Virus record (IMG/VR): IMGVR_UViG_3300044618_002782
Span: 64,001 to 128,000 of that record
DNA length: 64,000 nucleotides
Reading direction: 5' to 3' (one strand)
Source of the DNA: a virus
The notes under the pieces were generated by a model, which saw only the letters and a list, made by a program, of their open reading frames with translations, made no database searches and was not told the origin of the DNA. Each line of letters begins with the position of its first letter. Positions within the stretch are counted from its first letter, which is position 1. Made by a program: the position numbers and the translations under genes. Positions 25,045-33,572 of the stretch are shown piece by piece.

Positions 25045-26856
25045 ATGGCAGACTCGCAAAAAAACAGTAAAGGCGGCTGGCGCAAGTACTTCAAAGTAGC
25101 CAACGTAGGCGGAGAACTCAGTCCTCTCAGCGGCAAAGGTTCTGATGGCTTGCCTGGATACGGGCGTCAAGATGGACGTGATCCCTTGCGCGGCCATGCT
25201 GATGTGGTTTATCGCAACTATGCAAGTCGTTTGCCCGAAGTGTATTCTGGTCACCCAAATCGTATCGAACGTTATAATCAATACGAAAACATGGACAGTG
25301 ACAGTGAAATCAATGCTTGTCTGGACATTTTGGCAGAGTTTTGTACTCAAACCACCAACGGCGAAGCAGTACCGTTTCAAGTAAACTATTCTGACAAGCC
25401 CACAGCCCACGAAATTGAAATTATTAAAAAACAATTGCAGCAATGGGTCAAGTTGAATAAACTGGATCAACGCCTGTTTCGTATTTTCCGCAACACACTC
25501 AAGTACGGAGATCAAGTGTTTGTGCGTGATCCTGAAACATTTGAAATGTACTGGGTTGACATGACCAAAGTTGCTCGAGTGATCGTAAACGAAAGCGAAG
25601 GCAAACAGCCTGAGCAGTATGTGATTCGTGACATCAATCCCAACTTTCAAAATTTAAGCATTGCTGTAAAAACTACCACTGATTTTCAATCTACACCACC
25701 GTCGGGTGCGTATGTAGCACCTTTCAACTATACAGCACCCAACGCCGGTGCTGGCGGCCAAGGCAGCGGCGGCAGTAGATTTTCAGCAGCCATGAACGAA
25801 ACTGTAGTAGATGCTAAACACGTGATTCATCTAGGACTAAGCGAAGGTTTAGACTTTTACTGGCCGTTTAGTATGAGTGTGTTGGAAACAATTTACCGAG
25901 TGTTCAAGCAGAAAGAACTGCTGGAAGATGCAGTGTTGATTTATCGTGTGAGTCGTGCACCTGAACGTAGAATTTTTAAAATTGACGTAGGCAACATGCC
26001 CAGTCACATGGCTATGGCCTTTGTGGAACGTGTCAAAAACGAAATACATCAGCGCAGAATTCCCAGTCACACCGGTGGCAGCAGCGGTCAAAACATTATG
26101 GACAGCAGCTATAATCCACTCAGCATCAACGAAGACTATTACTTTCCACAAACTGCAGATGGCCGAGGTAGCAGTGTTGAAACCTTGCCAGGCGGTAGTA
26201 ATCTAGGCGAGATTGATGACTTAAAGTATTTCAACAACAAGATGTGCCGTGGTTTGCGTGTGCCCAGTAGTTATTTGCCAACTGGGCCTGACGATTCAGA
26301 TCGCCCTATGAATGACGGACGAGTAGGAACTGCATTAATTCAAGAGTATCGTTTTAATCAGTATTGCGAACGTTTACAACGACTAATCATCAACAAACTA
26401 GATGACGAATTCAAGATGTTTATGCGCTGGAGAGGCTTTAACATAGACAGCAGTCTGTTTAGCATTGCATTTAATCCACCGCAGAACTTTGCCAGCTATA
26501 GAGAAGCAGAACTGGACACCACCCGTGTTTCTACGTTCCAAGCTCTAGAGCAAATTCCTTATATGAGCAAGCGTTTCTTGCTCAAACGTTACTTAGGGTT
26601 AACCGAAGAAGAAATTCAGGAAAACGAAACGTTATGGAATGAAGAAAGAACAGATGCTGAGTTGCCACCCACTAGTGGTCAGGATCTGCGTGGTGTTGGA
26701 GTGACCCCAGCTGACTTCGAGGCTGATATTACCACCGGTGAAGAAATGAATACCATGGGTGCTCCAGGATCAGAAGCAACTGGTGGTGCTCCTGCACCAG
26801 GAAGTCAGCCAGGAGCAGCAGTGGCTCCCGGTGCAACAACTCCAGCTCCGGGCTAA
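25045..26856 (+). CDS. 20: Portal protein gp20
   Basis: The dodecameric vertex through which DNA enters and leaves the head and on which the prohead core is built. The 603-aa sequence carries family blocks in order: ENMDSDSEINACLDILAEFC, FRIFRNTLKYGDQVFVRDPE, KHVIHLGLSEGLDFYWPFSM, AVLIYRVSRAPERRIFKIDV, NKMCRGLRVPSSYLPTGPDD and the EEEIQENETLWNEE end. The C-terminal 50 residues are Pro/Gly/Ala-rich. It begins the classic gene order 20, small core genes, 21, 22, 23. Confidence 0.96.
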   Translation: MADSQKNSKGGWRKYFKVANVGGELSPLSGKGSDGLPGYGRQDGRDPLRGHADVVYRNYASRLPEVYSGHPNRIERYNQYENMDSDSEINACLDILAEFCTQTTNGEAVPFQVNYSDKPTAHEIEIIKKQLQQWVKLNKLDQRLFRIFRNTLKYGDQVFVRDPETFEMYWVDMTKVARVIVNESEGKQPEQYVIRDINPNFQNLSIAVKTTTDFQSTPPSGAYVAPFNYTAPNAGAGGQGSGGSRFSAAMNETVVDAKHVIHLGLSEGLDFYWPFSMSVLETIYRVFKQKELLEDAVLIYRVSRAPERRIFKIDVGNMPSHMAMAFVERVKNEIHQRRIPSHTGGSSGQNIMDSSYNPLSINEDYYFPQTADGRGSSVETLPGGSNLGEIDDLKYFNNKMCRGLRVPSSYLPTGPDDSDRPMNDGRVGTALIQEYRFNQYCERLQRLIINKLDDEFKMFMRWRGFNIDSSLFSIAFNPPQNFASYREAELDTTRVSTFQALEQIPYMSKRFLLKRYLGLTEEEIQENETLWNEERTDAELPPTSGQDLRGVGVTPADFEADITTGEEMNTMGAPGSEATGGAPAPGSQPGAAVAPGATTPAPG

Positions 26857-26859
26857 ATA
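26852..26859 (+). promoter_or_regulatory. Late promoter motif overlapping the portal stop
   Basis: GCTAAATA contains the TAA stop of gp20 and lies 5 nt before the next ATG (26865), which has no Shine-Dalgarno. Confidence 0.6.
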
Positions 26860-26864
26860 TCATT

Positions 26865-27083
26865 ATGATACTGACAGAATTATATCAACGCTCGCCTGAA
26901 GCTTACCAAGACGTAGCACAAGACAACACTCAGCCCAGTCTGGGTGCATTGCGCAAGACCAAGCTGACTCTGCGTCAAATCAACAAGCTGCGTAGAATGA
27001 ACGACGTTAGGTCGTACGAATTCAAAGAAAAATTAAAAAAAGTCAAACAGCAGTATGCGCCTCCGGCACAGCCCATGGTCTAG
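26865..27083 (+). CDS. Small prohead-region protein (72 aa)
   Basis: A basic 72-aa protein with the conserved centre LRKTKLTLRQINKLRRMNDV. It occupies the position of T4 gp67/gp68-type core genes between portal and protease, but its sequence is closer to the small protein found there in cyanophage-like genomes, whose role is not established. Strong positive charge would suit binding to the acidic core protein encoded next (inference). The start lies 5 nt after a late promoter motif, so the transcript is predicted to be leaderless. Confidence 0.75.
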   Translation: MILTELYQRSPEAYQDVAQDNTQPSLGALRKTKLTLRQINKLRRMNDVRSYEFKEKLKKVKQQYAPPAQPMV

Positions 27084-27112
27084 CAATTTTTTAAAATACT
27101 AAGAAACATTAT

Positions 27113-27158
27113 AAAAAGGCATAAAATATACCTGTTATCTGGTATGTTTATGCCTTTT
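27113..27158 (+). promoter_or_regulatory. Long hairpin between small core gene and acidic core gene
   Basis: AAAAGGCATAAA pairs with TTTATGCCTTTT around an inner ATACC/GGTAT stem. It resembles a terminator but its T residues lie inside the stem; a late promoter follows at once. Confidence 0.55.
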
Positions 27159-27160
27159 GG

Positions 27161-27168
27161 TGTAAATA
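27161..27168 (+). promoter_or_regulatory. Late promoter motif for the prohead operon
   Basis: TGTAAATA, followed by a 30-nt leader with a GGAGG ribosome site before the ATG at 27199. Confidence 0.62.
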
Positions 27169-27198
27169 TACAACAGAGCCATTACATCGGAGGTCCTC

Positions 27199-27963
27199 AT
27201 GAATAAGTTTGAACAACTCATTGAATACGTAATCAATGACGACGAAGCCAAAGCACGTGAACTGTTTCACGACATCGTAGTTGAAAAAAGTCGTGCCATC
27301 TACGAAGAAATGATGCAGGAAGAAGAAGAACAAATTGAAGAAGACATGGACGAAGAACTCGACGAAGAAGTTGAGGAAGTTGAAGAAGGCATGGGCGGCG
27401 ATCAAGCCGGCGACCTGATTGACGATATCGAAGTAGAAGAAGAAGGCATTTCCATGGAAGGCGATGACGACATGGACAGCGAAGACCACCACGATGACAT
27501 GGGTGGCGACGAAGAATTAGAAGATCGTGTGGTTGATCTGGAAGACAAACTGGACGAACTCATGGCTGAATTTGAATCTCTCATGGGCGGTGATGACATG
27601 GGCGGTGACGAAGAAATGGACGTTGAAGTCAGCGATGAATTTGACACTCCCGACATGGACAGCGAAGAAGTTGTTGACGACGAACTCGAAACAGAAGGCA
27701 TGTACGAAAACGTCAGTTTGAAGGCTGTATCAAAGCCAACACACGGCGACAACGGTGCCAATACAAAAAGCCCAGTAGCTGCTAACAGCGGTGCTAAGGG
27801 CATGGCTGCCAAGCCAGTTCGCGCAGGCGGCGACGGCGGCAACGGACGTCCTGCTCCTACAGCCAAAGACATGGGCAGTACAACACAGCCCAACGTAAAA
27901 CCTGCTCCCAAGCCACACCTGGCTCAGGCCGCAGGTGTCAATACTAAATCTGTAACCAACTAA
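27199..27963 (+). CDS. Acidic prohead core protein
   Basis: A 254-aa protein. The first 30 residues (FEQLIEYVINDDEAKARELF) form a conserved N-terminal helix common to small prohead core proteins of these phages. Residues 35-170 are extremely acidic (runs of Glu and Asp with MGGDD and MDMEE-like repeats), then a low-complexity Gly/Ala/Pro/Lys tail. Location between portal and protease, high acidity and helical N-terminus suggest an internal scaffold component like T4 gp67, removed or cut by gp21 during maturation. Good GGAGG ribosome site. Confidence 0.75.
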   Translation: MNKFEQLIEYVINDDEAKARELFHDIVVEKSRAIYEEMMQEEEEQIEEDMDEELDEEVEEVEEGMGGDQAGDLIDDIEVEEEGISMEGDDDMDSEDHHDDMGGDEELEDRVVDLEDKLDELMAEFESLMGGDDMGGDEEMDVEVSDEFDTPDMDSEEVVDDELETEGMYENVSLKAVSKPTHGDNGANTKSPVAANSGAKGMAAKPVRAGGDGGNGRPAPTAKDMGSTTQPNVKPAPKPHLAQAAGVNTKSVTN

Positions 27964-27975
27964 GGAACCAGGTAA

Positions 27976-28599
27976 ATGGCTCTTTACCTTAGAGAAAACT
28001 TGACTTTCGACGCTGCCCGCATGGTTGTGGAAGGCGCCGAAGGCAAGGATCTTTACATGAAAGGTATTTGCATTCAAGGTGGTGTCAAAAACGCCAATGA
28101 GCGTGTGTACCCAGTGAGCGAAATTGAGCGAGCTGTTGGTACCCTTATGGAACAGATCAAGGCTGGCAGTTCAGTTCTAGGCGAACTGGATCACCCAGAT
28201 GATTTAAAAATTAACTTGGACCGCGTTTGTATCAACATGATAGAAATGTGGATGGACGGGCCCAACGGTTTTGGCAAAATGAAAATATTGCCAACACCCA
28301 TGGGAAATCTCGTCCGCACACTGCTGGAAAGCGGTGTGAAATTGGGAGTTTCGAGCCGAGGTAGCGGTAACGTTAACGAAGCGAACGGACATGTCAGTGA
28401 CTTTGAAATAGTCACTGTGGATGTGGTTGCCCAACCATCAGCGCCTAATGCTTATCCAAAAGCCATCTACGAAGGCTTGTTGAATATGCGCCACGGGCAT
28501 CGCCTGCTAGAAATGTCACGCGAAGCTGGGTCGGACAACAAGGTACAGAGATTTTTGAAAGAGGAATTAAAACGCCTTATCAAAGATCTCAAAATCTAG
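27976..28599 (+). CDS. 21: Prohead core protease gp21
   Basis: The serine protease that cleaves scaffold, capsid and internal proteins during head maturation in T4. The 207-aa sequence shows the herpesvirus-protease-like active-site blocks: GELDHPDD with His73 and GVSSRGSG near 125-131 with the nucleophilic serine, followed by DFEIVTVDVVAQPSAPNA. Length and blocks match T4 gp21 (212 aa). It lies directly upstream of gp22 and gp23. Its T4 homologue cuts after (I/L)xE, and several proteins in this window carry such sites near their N-termini. Confidence 0.95.
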   Translation: MALYLRENLTFDAARMVVEGAEGKDLYMKGICIQGGVKNANERVYPVSEIERAVGTLMEQIKAGSSVLGELDHPDDLKINLDRVCINMIEMWMDGPNGFGKMKILPTPMGNLVRTLLESGVKLGVSSRGSGNVNEANGHVSDFEIVTVDVVAQPSAPNAYPKAIYEGLLNMRHGHRLLEMSREAGSDNKVQRFLKEELKRLIKDLKI

Positions 28600-28608
28600 G
28601 AGAAATAG

Positions 28609-29697
28609 ATGTTTGATGCTATTAAACCACTGCTAGATAGCGGACTCATTAACGAGGACGTGGGACAAGAACTCAACGAAGCTTGGGAATCTAAACTCAC
28701 AGAAGCTCGCGAACAGTTACGTGCAGAACTCCGCGAAGAGTTTGCACAACGCTACGAGCATGACAAGACAGTAATGGTTGAAGCCCTAGATCGCATGGTA
28801 ACAGAAGGTCTTGCACAAGAGATCCAAGGCATTGCTGCTGAAAAGCAACAACTAGCCGAAGATCGTGTCAAGTTCCAAGCCAAAATGAAAGAAAGTTCTG
28901 TAAAGTTCAACGACTTTATGGTTTCCAAATTGGCTGAAGAAATTGGCGAACTGCGCAAAGACCGCCGTGTTCACACCGAAGGTTTCCAGAAATTGGAACG
29001 CTTTGTTGTTGAAGCACTGGCCCAAGAAATCATGGAATTCCAACAAGACAAGCGTGATGTCGTAGAGACAAAAGTGCGTCTGGTTCGTGAAGCCCGTGGT
29101 AAATTGGAAGCTCTCAAGGCTAGATTCGTTACAGAATCTGCTGCCAAAATGAGCCGCGCTGTTGCTGGGCATCTTAAAGCTGAAATGAGTCAGTTGCACG
29201 AAGACATCAAGGTTGCTCGCGAGAACAATTTTGGACGTCGTATTTTTGAAGCGTATGCTGCAGAGTTTGGTTCAACATATCTCAACGAGAATGCTGAAAT
29301 TCGAAAACTCAGCCGTGTAGTTGCTCACAAAAATCAGCAACTGGAAGAAGCAACACGAGTCGTCGAGGCAAAACAACGCCTGGTCGATTCCAAAGAGAAA
29401 GAAATTCGTATTATCAAGGAATCCACACAGCGCGAAAGCACCATGGAAGAATTGCTTGCACCTCTCAACGAAGAGAAGCAGGAAGTAATGCGCAATTTGT
29501 TAGAAAGCGTTCAAACAAGTCGTTTGAAAGGCGCTTTCGAGAAGTATCTACCAGCTGTGCTGAACGATGCAAGCAGCAAGAACCGCAAGGTCATTGCTGA
29601 AAGTGTTCGCGAAGTAACTGGTGATAAAACCGTCAAGGCCGCAAAAGAAGAAGACCGTTCCAACGTGATCGACATCAAGCGCCTGGCAGGTCTTTAA
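28609..29697 (+). CDS. 22: Prohead scaffold protein gp22
   Basis: The main core protein around which the T4 capsid assembles. The 362-aa sequence is almost wholly helical, charged and coiled-coil-like (ESKLTEAREQLRAELREEFA; LAQEIMEFQQDKRDVVETKV). It starts MFDAIKPLLDSGLINEDVGQ, which contains an INE site of the gp21-cleavage type. The C-terminal third has MEELLAPLNEEKQEVMRNLL and ASSKNRKVIAESVREVTGDK, blocks conserved in the family. AGGAGAAAT ribosome site 5 bases before the ATG. Confidence 0.94.
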   Translation: MFDAIKPLLDSGLINEDVGQELNEAWESKLTEAREQLRAELREEFAQRYEHDKTVMVEALDRMVTEGLAQEIQGIAAEKQQLAEDRVKFQAKMKESSVKFNDFMVSKLAEEIGELRKDRRVHTEGFQKLERFVVEALAQEIMEFQQDKRDVVETKVRLVREARGKLEALKARFVTESAAKMSRAVAGHLKAEMSQLHEDIKVARENNFGRRIFEAYAAEFGSTYLNENAEIRKLSRVVAHKNQQLEEATRVVEAKQRLVDSKEKEIRIIKESTQRESTMEELLAPLNEEKQEVMRNLLESVQTSRLKGAFEKYLPAVLNDASSKNRKVIAESVREVTGDKTVKAAKEEDRSNVIDIKRLAGL

Positions 29698-29712
29698 TTA
29701 GAGGAGACTTAA

Positions 29713-30930
29713 ATGTCACAAGAACTGTTAGAAAGCCGTTGGGACGAGACCAAAGAAGCCCTTATGGAAGGCCTCAAAGGTAGCCGTCGTAACACAATGG
29801 GCGTTATCTTAGAAAACACCCGCAAGTACCTAAAAGAAAACGCAAGTGCAGGTTCAACTGTATCAGGCAACATCGCCACACTAAACCGTGTGATTCTGCC
29901 TGTTATCCGTCGAGTCATGCCAACTGTTATCGCTAACGAGTTGGTTGGCGTTCAGCCAATGACTGGTCCTGTTGGCCAAATTCACACATTGCGTGTGCGT
30001 TATGCCAGCACAATGACAGACCAAACAGCAGCAGCAACATCAGTTGTAGCTGGTGAAGAAGCACTGTCACCTTTCAAGATCGCTGTTGCTTACTCAGCAG
30101 GCGCTCGTGGTGCTGACAACGCTGCAACAACACAAACTGCTGCACAAGGTTATTCTGGTGCACAGACAGCAACACTTGAAGGCAATGGCGGACGTCAAAT
30201 CTCTGTACAGATCCTCAAGCAAGCTGTTGAAGCTAAAACACGTAAGCTACAAGCTCGTTGGACTTTTGAAGCTGCTCAAGACGCACAAGCAATGCATGGT
30301 ATCGACGTAGAAGCCGAAATCATGGCAGCTTTGGCTCAAGAAATTACAGCTGAAATTGACCAAGAGATCCTGTTGAGCCTGCGTTCGTTGGCCACAACTG
30401 AGTTTACATACAACCAAGCTACTGTTTCTGGTACTGCTACATTCGTTGGTGACGAACATGCTGCTCTAGCTGTTCTGATCAACCGTGTTGCTAACCTGAT
30501 CGCACAACGCACACGTCGTGGTGCAGGTAACTGGGCTGTTGTGTCACCTGCTAGCTTGACTGTTCTTCAGTCAGCAACAACATCAGCATTTGCACGTACC
30601 ACAGAAGGTACATTCGAAGCACCTACAAACACCAAGTTTGTTGGTACATTGAACGGCGCAATGCGTGTGTTCGTTGACAGCTACGCTAGTGATAGCACAC
30701 CTGTGTTAGTTGGTTATAAGGGTTCGAGCGAAGCTGATGCAGCAGCGTTCTATTGCCCATATATCCCCCTAATGAGCAGCGGTGTTGTTCTGGATCCGTC
30801 AACATTCGAACCAGTCGTAAGCTTTATGACGAGATACGGATATATCGAATTGACAAACACAGCATCAAGCTTCGGCAATGCTGGAGATTATGTCGGCGAG
30901 ATAGCCGTTTCGAATTTGAGCTTCAGCTAA
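29713..30930 (+). CDS. 23: Major capsid protein gp23
   Basis: The main shell protein. The first 42 residues form the prepiece; YLKE at 39-42 followed by NASAG is the expected gp21 cut site. The mature part has GNIATLNRVILPVIRRVMPT, NELVGVQPMTGPVGQIHTLR, EAKTRKLQARWTFEAAQDAQ, IMAALAQEITAEIDQEILLS and AGNWAVVSPASLTVLQSATT, all diagnostic for T4-like gp23. Length 405 aa, short for the family (T4 521), as in other T4 relatives that lack the insertion domain. AGGAGACTTAA before the ATG; a UUCG-loop terminator follows. Confidence 0.97.
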   Translation: MSQELLESRWDETKEALMEGLKGSRRNTMGVILENTRKYLKENASAGSTVSGNIATLNRVILPVIRRVMPTVIANELVGVQPMTGPVGQIHTLRVRYASTMTDQTAAATSVVAGEEALSPFKIAVAYSAGARGADNAATTQTAAQGYSGAQTATLEGNGGRQISVQILKQAVEAKTRKLQARWTFEAAQDAQAMHGIDVEAEIMAALAQEITAEIDQEILLSLRSLATTEFTYNQATVSGTATFVGDEHAALAVLINRVANLIAQRTRRGAGNWAVVSPASLTVLQSATTSAFARTTEGTFEAPTNTKFVGTLNGAMRVFVDSYASDSTPVLVGYKGSSEADAAAFYCPYIPLMSSGVVLDPSTFEPVVSFMTRYGYIELTNTASSFGNAGDYVGEIAVSNLSFS

Positions 30931-30958
30931 TCCATTTAGTTGTTATTCAAAAAGCAAG

Positions 30959-30982
30959 AAACCCACTTCGGTGGGTTTTTTG
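30959..30982 (+). terminator. Terminator after gp23
   Basis: AACCCAC-TTCG-GTGGGTT followed by six T residues: a UUCG tetraloop terminator closing the capsid operon. Confidence 0.9.
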
Positions 30983-30986
30983 TTGG

Positions 30987-31015
30987 TTGACAAATATATA
31001 GAACTCACTTATACT
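30987..31015 (+). promoter_or_regulatory. Early sigma70-type promoter for the HNH gene
   Basis: TTGACA (30987-30992) and TATACT (31010-31015) with a 17-bp spacer. A late motif ACTAAATA overlaps the -10. Confidence 0.72.
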
Positions 31016-31020
31016 AAATA
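31013..31020 (+). promoter_or_regulatory. Late promoter motif fused to the HNH gene start
   Basis: ACTAAATA ends 5 nt before the ATG at 31026; no Shine-Dalgarno is present. Confidence 0.6.
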
Positions 31021-31025
31021 ACAAT

Positions 31026-31766
31026 ATGAACAAATACGAAAAATGGTATAATCAAATCACTGTTCGCGGTCAAACCCGTGTCACAGATCAACGTACAGAA
31101 TCGCACCACATTATACCTAAATGCTTAGGTGGCAGTGACGATGCTAGTAATCTAACCAATATCACATTACGAGAACATTTTATATGTCATTGGTTGCTGA
31201 CAAAAATACATCAAGGTAAGCACCGTCATCAGCTACTTAAAGCATTATGGATGATGAGAGCCGAGAATCAAAATCAAAAACGATACAATACTAAAATAAC
31301 ATCAAGAGTATATGCCACTCTCAAAGAAGAATATAGCATGTTGCAAAGTCAAAGAGTAACAGGTGAAAACAATCCTATGTGGGGGAAAACACAAAGTGAA
31401 AAAGCTCGAGCACTAATTAGCCAAAAGAATACAGGGAAAAAGTTAACAGAAGAACAAATAGCAAAACAAATAGCTGCTCAGACTGGCCGTAAGAGAAAAA
31501 CATTTTCAGATGAATGGCTTGATAATATGTCAAAGAATCATAAAAGTAAACAGCCAGATTTTGATGGATCGTTAAAGGAAGAAACTAAGAAAAAAATTGG
31601 CGACAAGATTCGAGGACGCAAGCAAACAGATGAAGAAAAAGCAAGGCGCAGTGCTGCAAACTTGGGAAAAGTTAGACTTAAAAAACTGTGCCCACATTGC
31701 GATCAACAGATAGCTGTAAACACCTATCCCAGATTCCACGGAGACCTTTGCCGCCACCGTACATAA
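31026..31766 (+). CDS. HNH homing endonuclease, free-standing
   Basis: A 246-aa endonuclease. The HNH core is SHHIIPKCLGGSDDASNLTN followed by ITLREHFICHWLL, with the paired His and Asn residues. The C-terminal half is basic with NUMOD3-like repeats (GENNPMWGKTQSEKARALIS, then TGKKLTEEQIAKQI), and ends in a small zinc-finger-like CPHC motif with a late Cys-x2-His. It stands directly after the gp23 terminator, a typical insertion spot beside an essential conserved gene. It carries its own early promoter and a late motif, both overlapping. Confidence 0.88.
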   Translation: MNKYEKWYNQITVRGQTRVTDQRTESHHIIPKCLGGSDDASNLTNITLREHFICHWLLTKIHQGKHRHQLLKALWMMRAENQNQKRYNTKITSRVYATLKEEYSMLQSQRVTGENNPMWGKTQSEKARALISQKNTGKKLTEEQIAKQIAAQTGRKRKTFSDEWLDNMSKNHKSKQPDFDGSLKEETKKKIGDKIRGRKQTDEEKARRSAANLGKVRLKKLCPHCDQQIAVNTYPRFHGDLCRHRT

Positions 31767-31769
31767 ATA
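31762..31769 (+). promoter_or_regulatory. Late promoter motif fused to the YadA-like fibre start
   Basis: CATAAATA, overlapping the end of the HNH gene, ends 4 nt before the ATG at 31774; no Shine-Dalgarno. Confidence 0.62.
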
Positions 31770-31773
31770 CAGT

Positions 31774-32856
31774 ATGGCCAATTCACCCCCACCCTACAGC
31801 AACATAACCGGCATTAGTCGTGCCGCAATGAAAGACAATGCCCAGATCACCTTGGCCAACTACGACGGCAACGCCAGACCTGGCGAACTGGTGGTGGATC
31901 AGACCACCACTGTGTTGTACATAGGCAATGCAGCAGGTGAACTCACAGCAGTGGCCACACCCGGCGGCGCAACAACCTGGGCCTTGCTGGACGACAAAAC
32001 AGGTGCTGCAGGTCCCACTATCATAGCCCTGGGGCAAAATGCTGGATTTGATGGCCAGGACTCGGGAGCAGTAGCCATTGGATCAACTGCTGGACAAGGT
32101 GGCCAACAGTCAGCAGCCGTTGCAATTGGTCAAAATTCTGGTGGCAACACCACTCAAGGCTCAGGTGCTGTGGCCATTGGTATCTCAACTGGATTTGATG
32201 CTCAAGGCCAGTACGGAGTGGCCATTGGTGCTTTTACTGCAATGACTTTGCAAGGTGCTCGATCAGTGGCCATTGGACTCAGCAGCGGCCAAAGCAGCCA
32301 AGGTGCCAATTCTGTGGCCATGGGTCAATATGCCGGCAACGAAACACAAGGTGTCAGTTCTGTGGCCATTGGCAACAATGCTGGTTATACTGGTCAAGGC
32401 ATCAGTTCTGTGGCCATTGGCGACGGTGCTGGCGAGACCAATCAAGGCAATCAAAGTGTTGCCATTGGACAAAATGCCGGTGCTGCTCAGGGATCAACAG
32501 CAGTGGCCATTGGACAAAATGCTGGTGGCGGCGTTGCCTTGCAAAATGATGACGCAGTGGCCATTGGGCACGGTGCAGGCGAAAATGGTCAAGGCACACA
32601 GGCCATTGCTCATGGATTATATGCTGGACAGGTCACACAAGGTATCAACGCAGTGGCCATTGGTGCATACGCCGGGCAAACTGCGCAGGGCAACAATTCA
32701 ATCATTATGAATGCCACAGGTGCTGCCCTAAATCAAACCACAGCCAACACATTCACTGTGAAACCTGTGCGCAACGGCGGATCCAGTGGATTACCTGCAG
32801 GATTTTTTCAAATGGCATACAATCCCACAACAGGTGAGATTGTTTACTACACCTGA
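31774..32856 (+). CDS. YadA-head-like repeat fibre protein
   Basis: A 360-aa surface fibre. Residues 1-60 are an attachment module (PPPYSNITGISRAAMKDNAQ and LVVDQTTTVLYIGNAAGEL) that recurs in the gene at 63560. Residues about 85-320 contain roughly fifteen 14-16-residue repeats of the form SVAIGxxAGxxxQG (also AVAIGQNAG), the left-handed beta-roll repeat of YadA-type trimeric adhesins. The end (FFQMAYNPTTGEIVYYT) is a short cap. It probably trimerises and binds host surface. At DNA level the repeats are near-identical (GTGGCCATTGG recurs), so copy number may change by recombination. Confidence 0.8.
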   Translation: MANSPPPYSNITGISRAAMKDNAQITLANYDGNARPGELVVDQTTTVLYIGNAAGELTAVATPGGATTWALLDDKTGAAGPTIIALGQNAGFDGQDSGAVAIGSTAGQGGQQSAAVAIGQNSGGNTTQGSGAVAIGISTGFDAQGQYGVAIGAFTAMTLQGARSVAIGLSSGQSSQGANSVAMGQYAGNETQGVSSVAIGNNAGYTGQGISSVAIGDGAGETNQGNQSVAIGQNAGAAQGSTAVAIGQNAGGGVALQNDDAVAIGHGAGENGQGTQAIAHGLYAGQVTQGINAVAIGAYAGQTAQGNNSIIMNATGAALNQTTANTFTVKPVRNGGSSGLPAGFFQMAYNPTTGEIVYYT

Positions 32857-32861
32857 GTTAA

Positions 32862-32869
32862 AATAAATA
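32862..32869 (+). promoter_or_regulatory. Late promoter motif before the kinase-like gene
   Basis: AATAAATA, 7 nt upstream of the ATG at 32877; no clear Shine-Dalgarno. Confidence 0.55.
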
Positions 32870-32876
32870 CCCCACA

Positions 32877-33524
32877 ATGAAAATCAATCAAATTGTCAAC
32901 GAGGAAAGTCACATAGATCCAGATATCATTGCTGCTCTCAAGAAAAAAGGTTACAAACCAAAAGGTCGTGGGGATGATGCAGTTGCATTTGTAGAACCCG
33001 GCACAGGACAAATTCTCAAAATATTTGGAACTGGCGACGGAGCAGATGTTACAAAAAAAGCTGGCCAGCAACAGACCAATTTTAATGAACATCAAAAGAT
33101 GGCAATTTACTGGGCCAAGTATTGCGCCGCAAATTCTGGTAATAAATTTCTACCAAAGTTTTCAGGGATTGAGAGCTTTCATTGGGGCAGTGCTGTGTAT
33201 CTACAGATTCGTCAAGAAAGATTATATGACTTGGAAAAAGATCAAAAAAGAACGATAGAATCCATGGCCATGCAGGCCCGGCGCAAAGTTCCGTTTGACA
33301 CCATGGATCAAAAGTACACCAATAATCATTATGCTGACACCAGAGCAGCATGGAAACAAATAAAAGACAAAATAGACAACAAAGATCTCAGATTGTTCTA
33401 TCAGACCATGATAGATATTGCCAATATCGGGGATCAAAAAAACTGGGCCTACGATCTTCACGGTGACAACATAATGATGCGTCGAGATGGCACACCAGTT
33501 ATACTTGATCCCTGGGCTCTGTAA
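32877..33524 (+). CDS. Kinase-fold (APH/protein-kinase-like) protein, possibly packaged
   Basis: A 215-aa protein with the outline of a protein/aminoglycoside kinase fold. GRGDDAVAFVEPGTG and ILKIFG (Lys48) fit the nucleotide loop and beta-3 lysine. DLHGDN (His195, Asp197, Asn198) followed by VILDPW (Asp211) fit the catalytic loop and metal-binding Asp. It is compact for a kinase, and activity is unproven. The N-terminus MKINQIVNE resembles the capsid-targeting peptides of T4 internal proteins, so the enzyme may be packaged and injected. It sits between a fibre gene and a modular protein with a similar cleavage site, all under late motifs. Confidence 0.68.
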   Translation: MKINQIVNEESHIDPDIIAALKKKGYKPKGRGDDAVAFVEPGTGQILKIFGTGDGADVTKKAGQQQTNFNEHQKMAIYWAKYCAANSGNKFLPKFSGIESFHWGSAVYLQIRQERLYDLEKDQKRTIESMAMQARRKVPFDTMDQKYTNNHYADTRAAWKQIKDKIDNKDLRLFYQTMIDIANIGDQKNWAYDLHGDNIMMRRDGTPVILDPWAL

Positions 33525-33539
33525 ACAAGCAGTATCAGT

Positions 33540-33547
33540 GATAAATA
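33540..33547 (+). promoter_or_regulatory. Late promoter motif before the modular protein
   Basis: GATAAATA, followed by an AAGGAT ribosome site before the ATG at 33573. Confidence 0.68.
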
Positions 33548-33572
33548 AACAAACCGATCAAGGATCTTTCCA

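Noticed and set aside
27402-27911. Antisense frame opposite the acidic core protein
   Set aside because: Serine-rich translation is the mirror of GAA/GAC codons; no start signals.
30931-31773. A group I intron carrying the HNH gene
   Set aside because: gp23 is complete and followed by a proper terminator; no intron core sequences flank the HNH gene, so it is free-standing.
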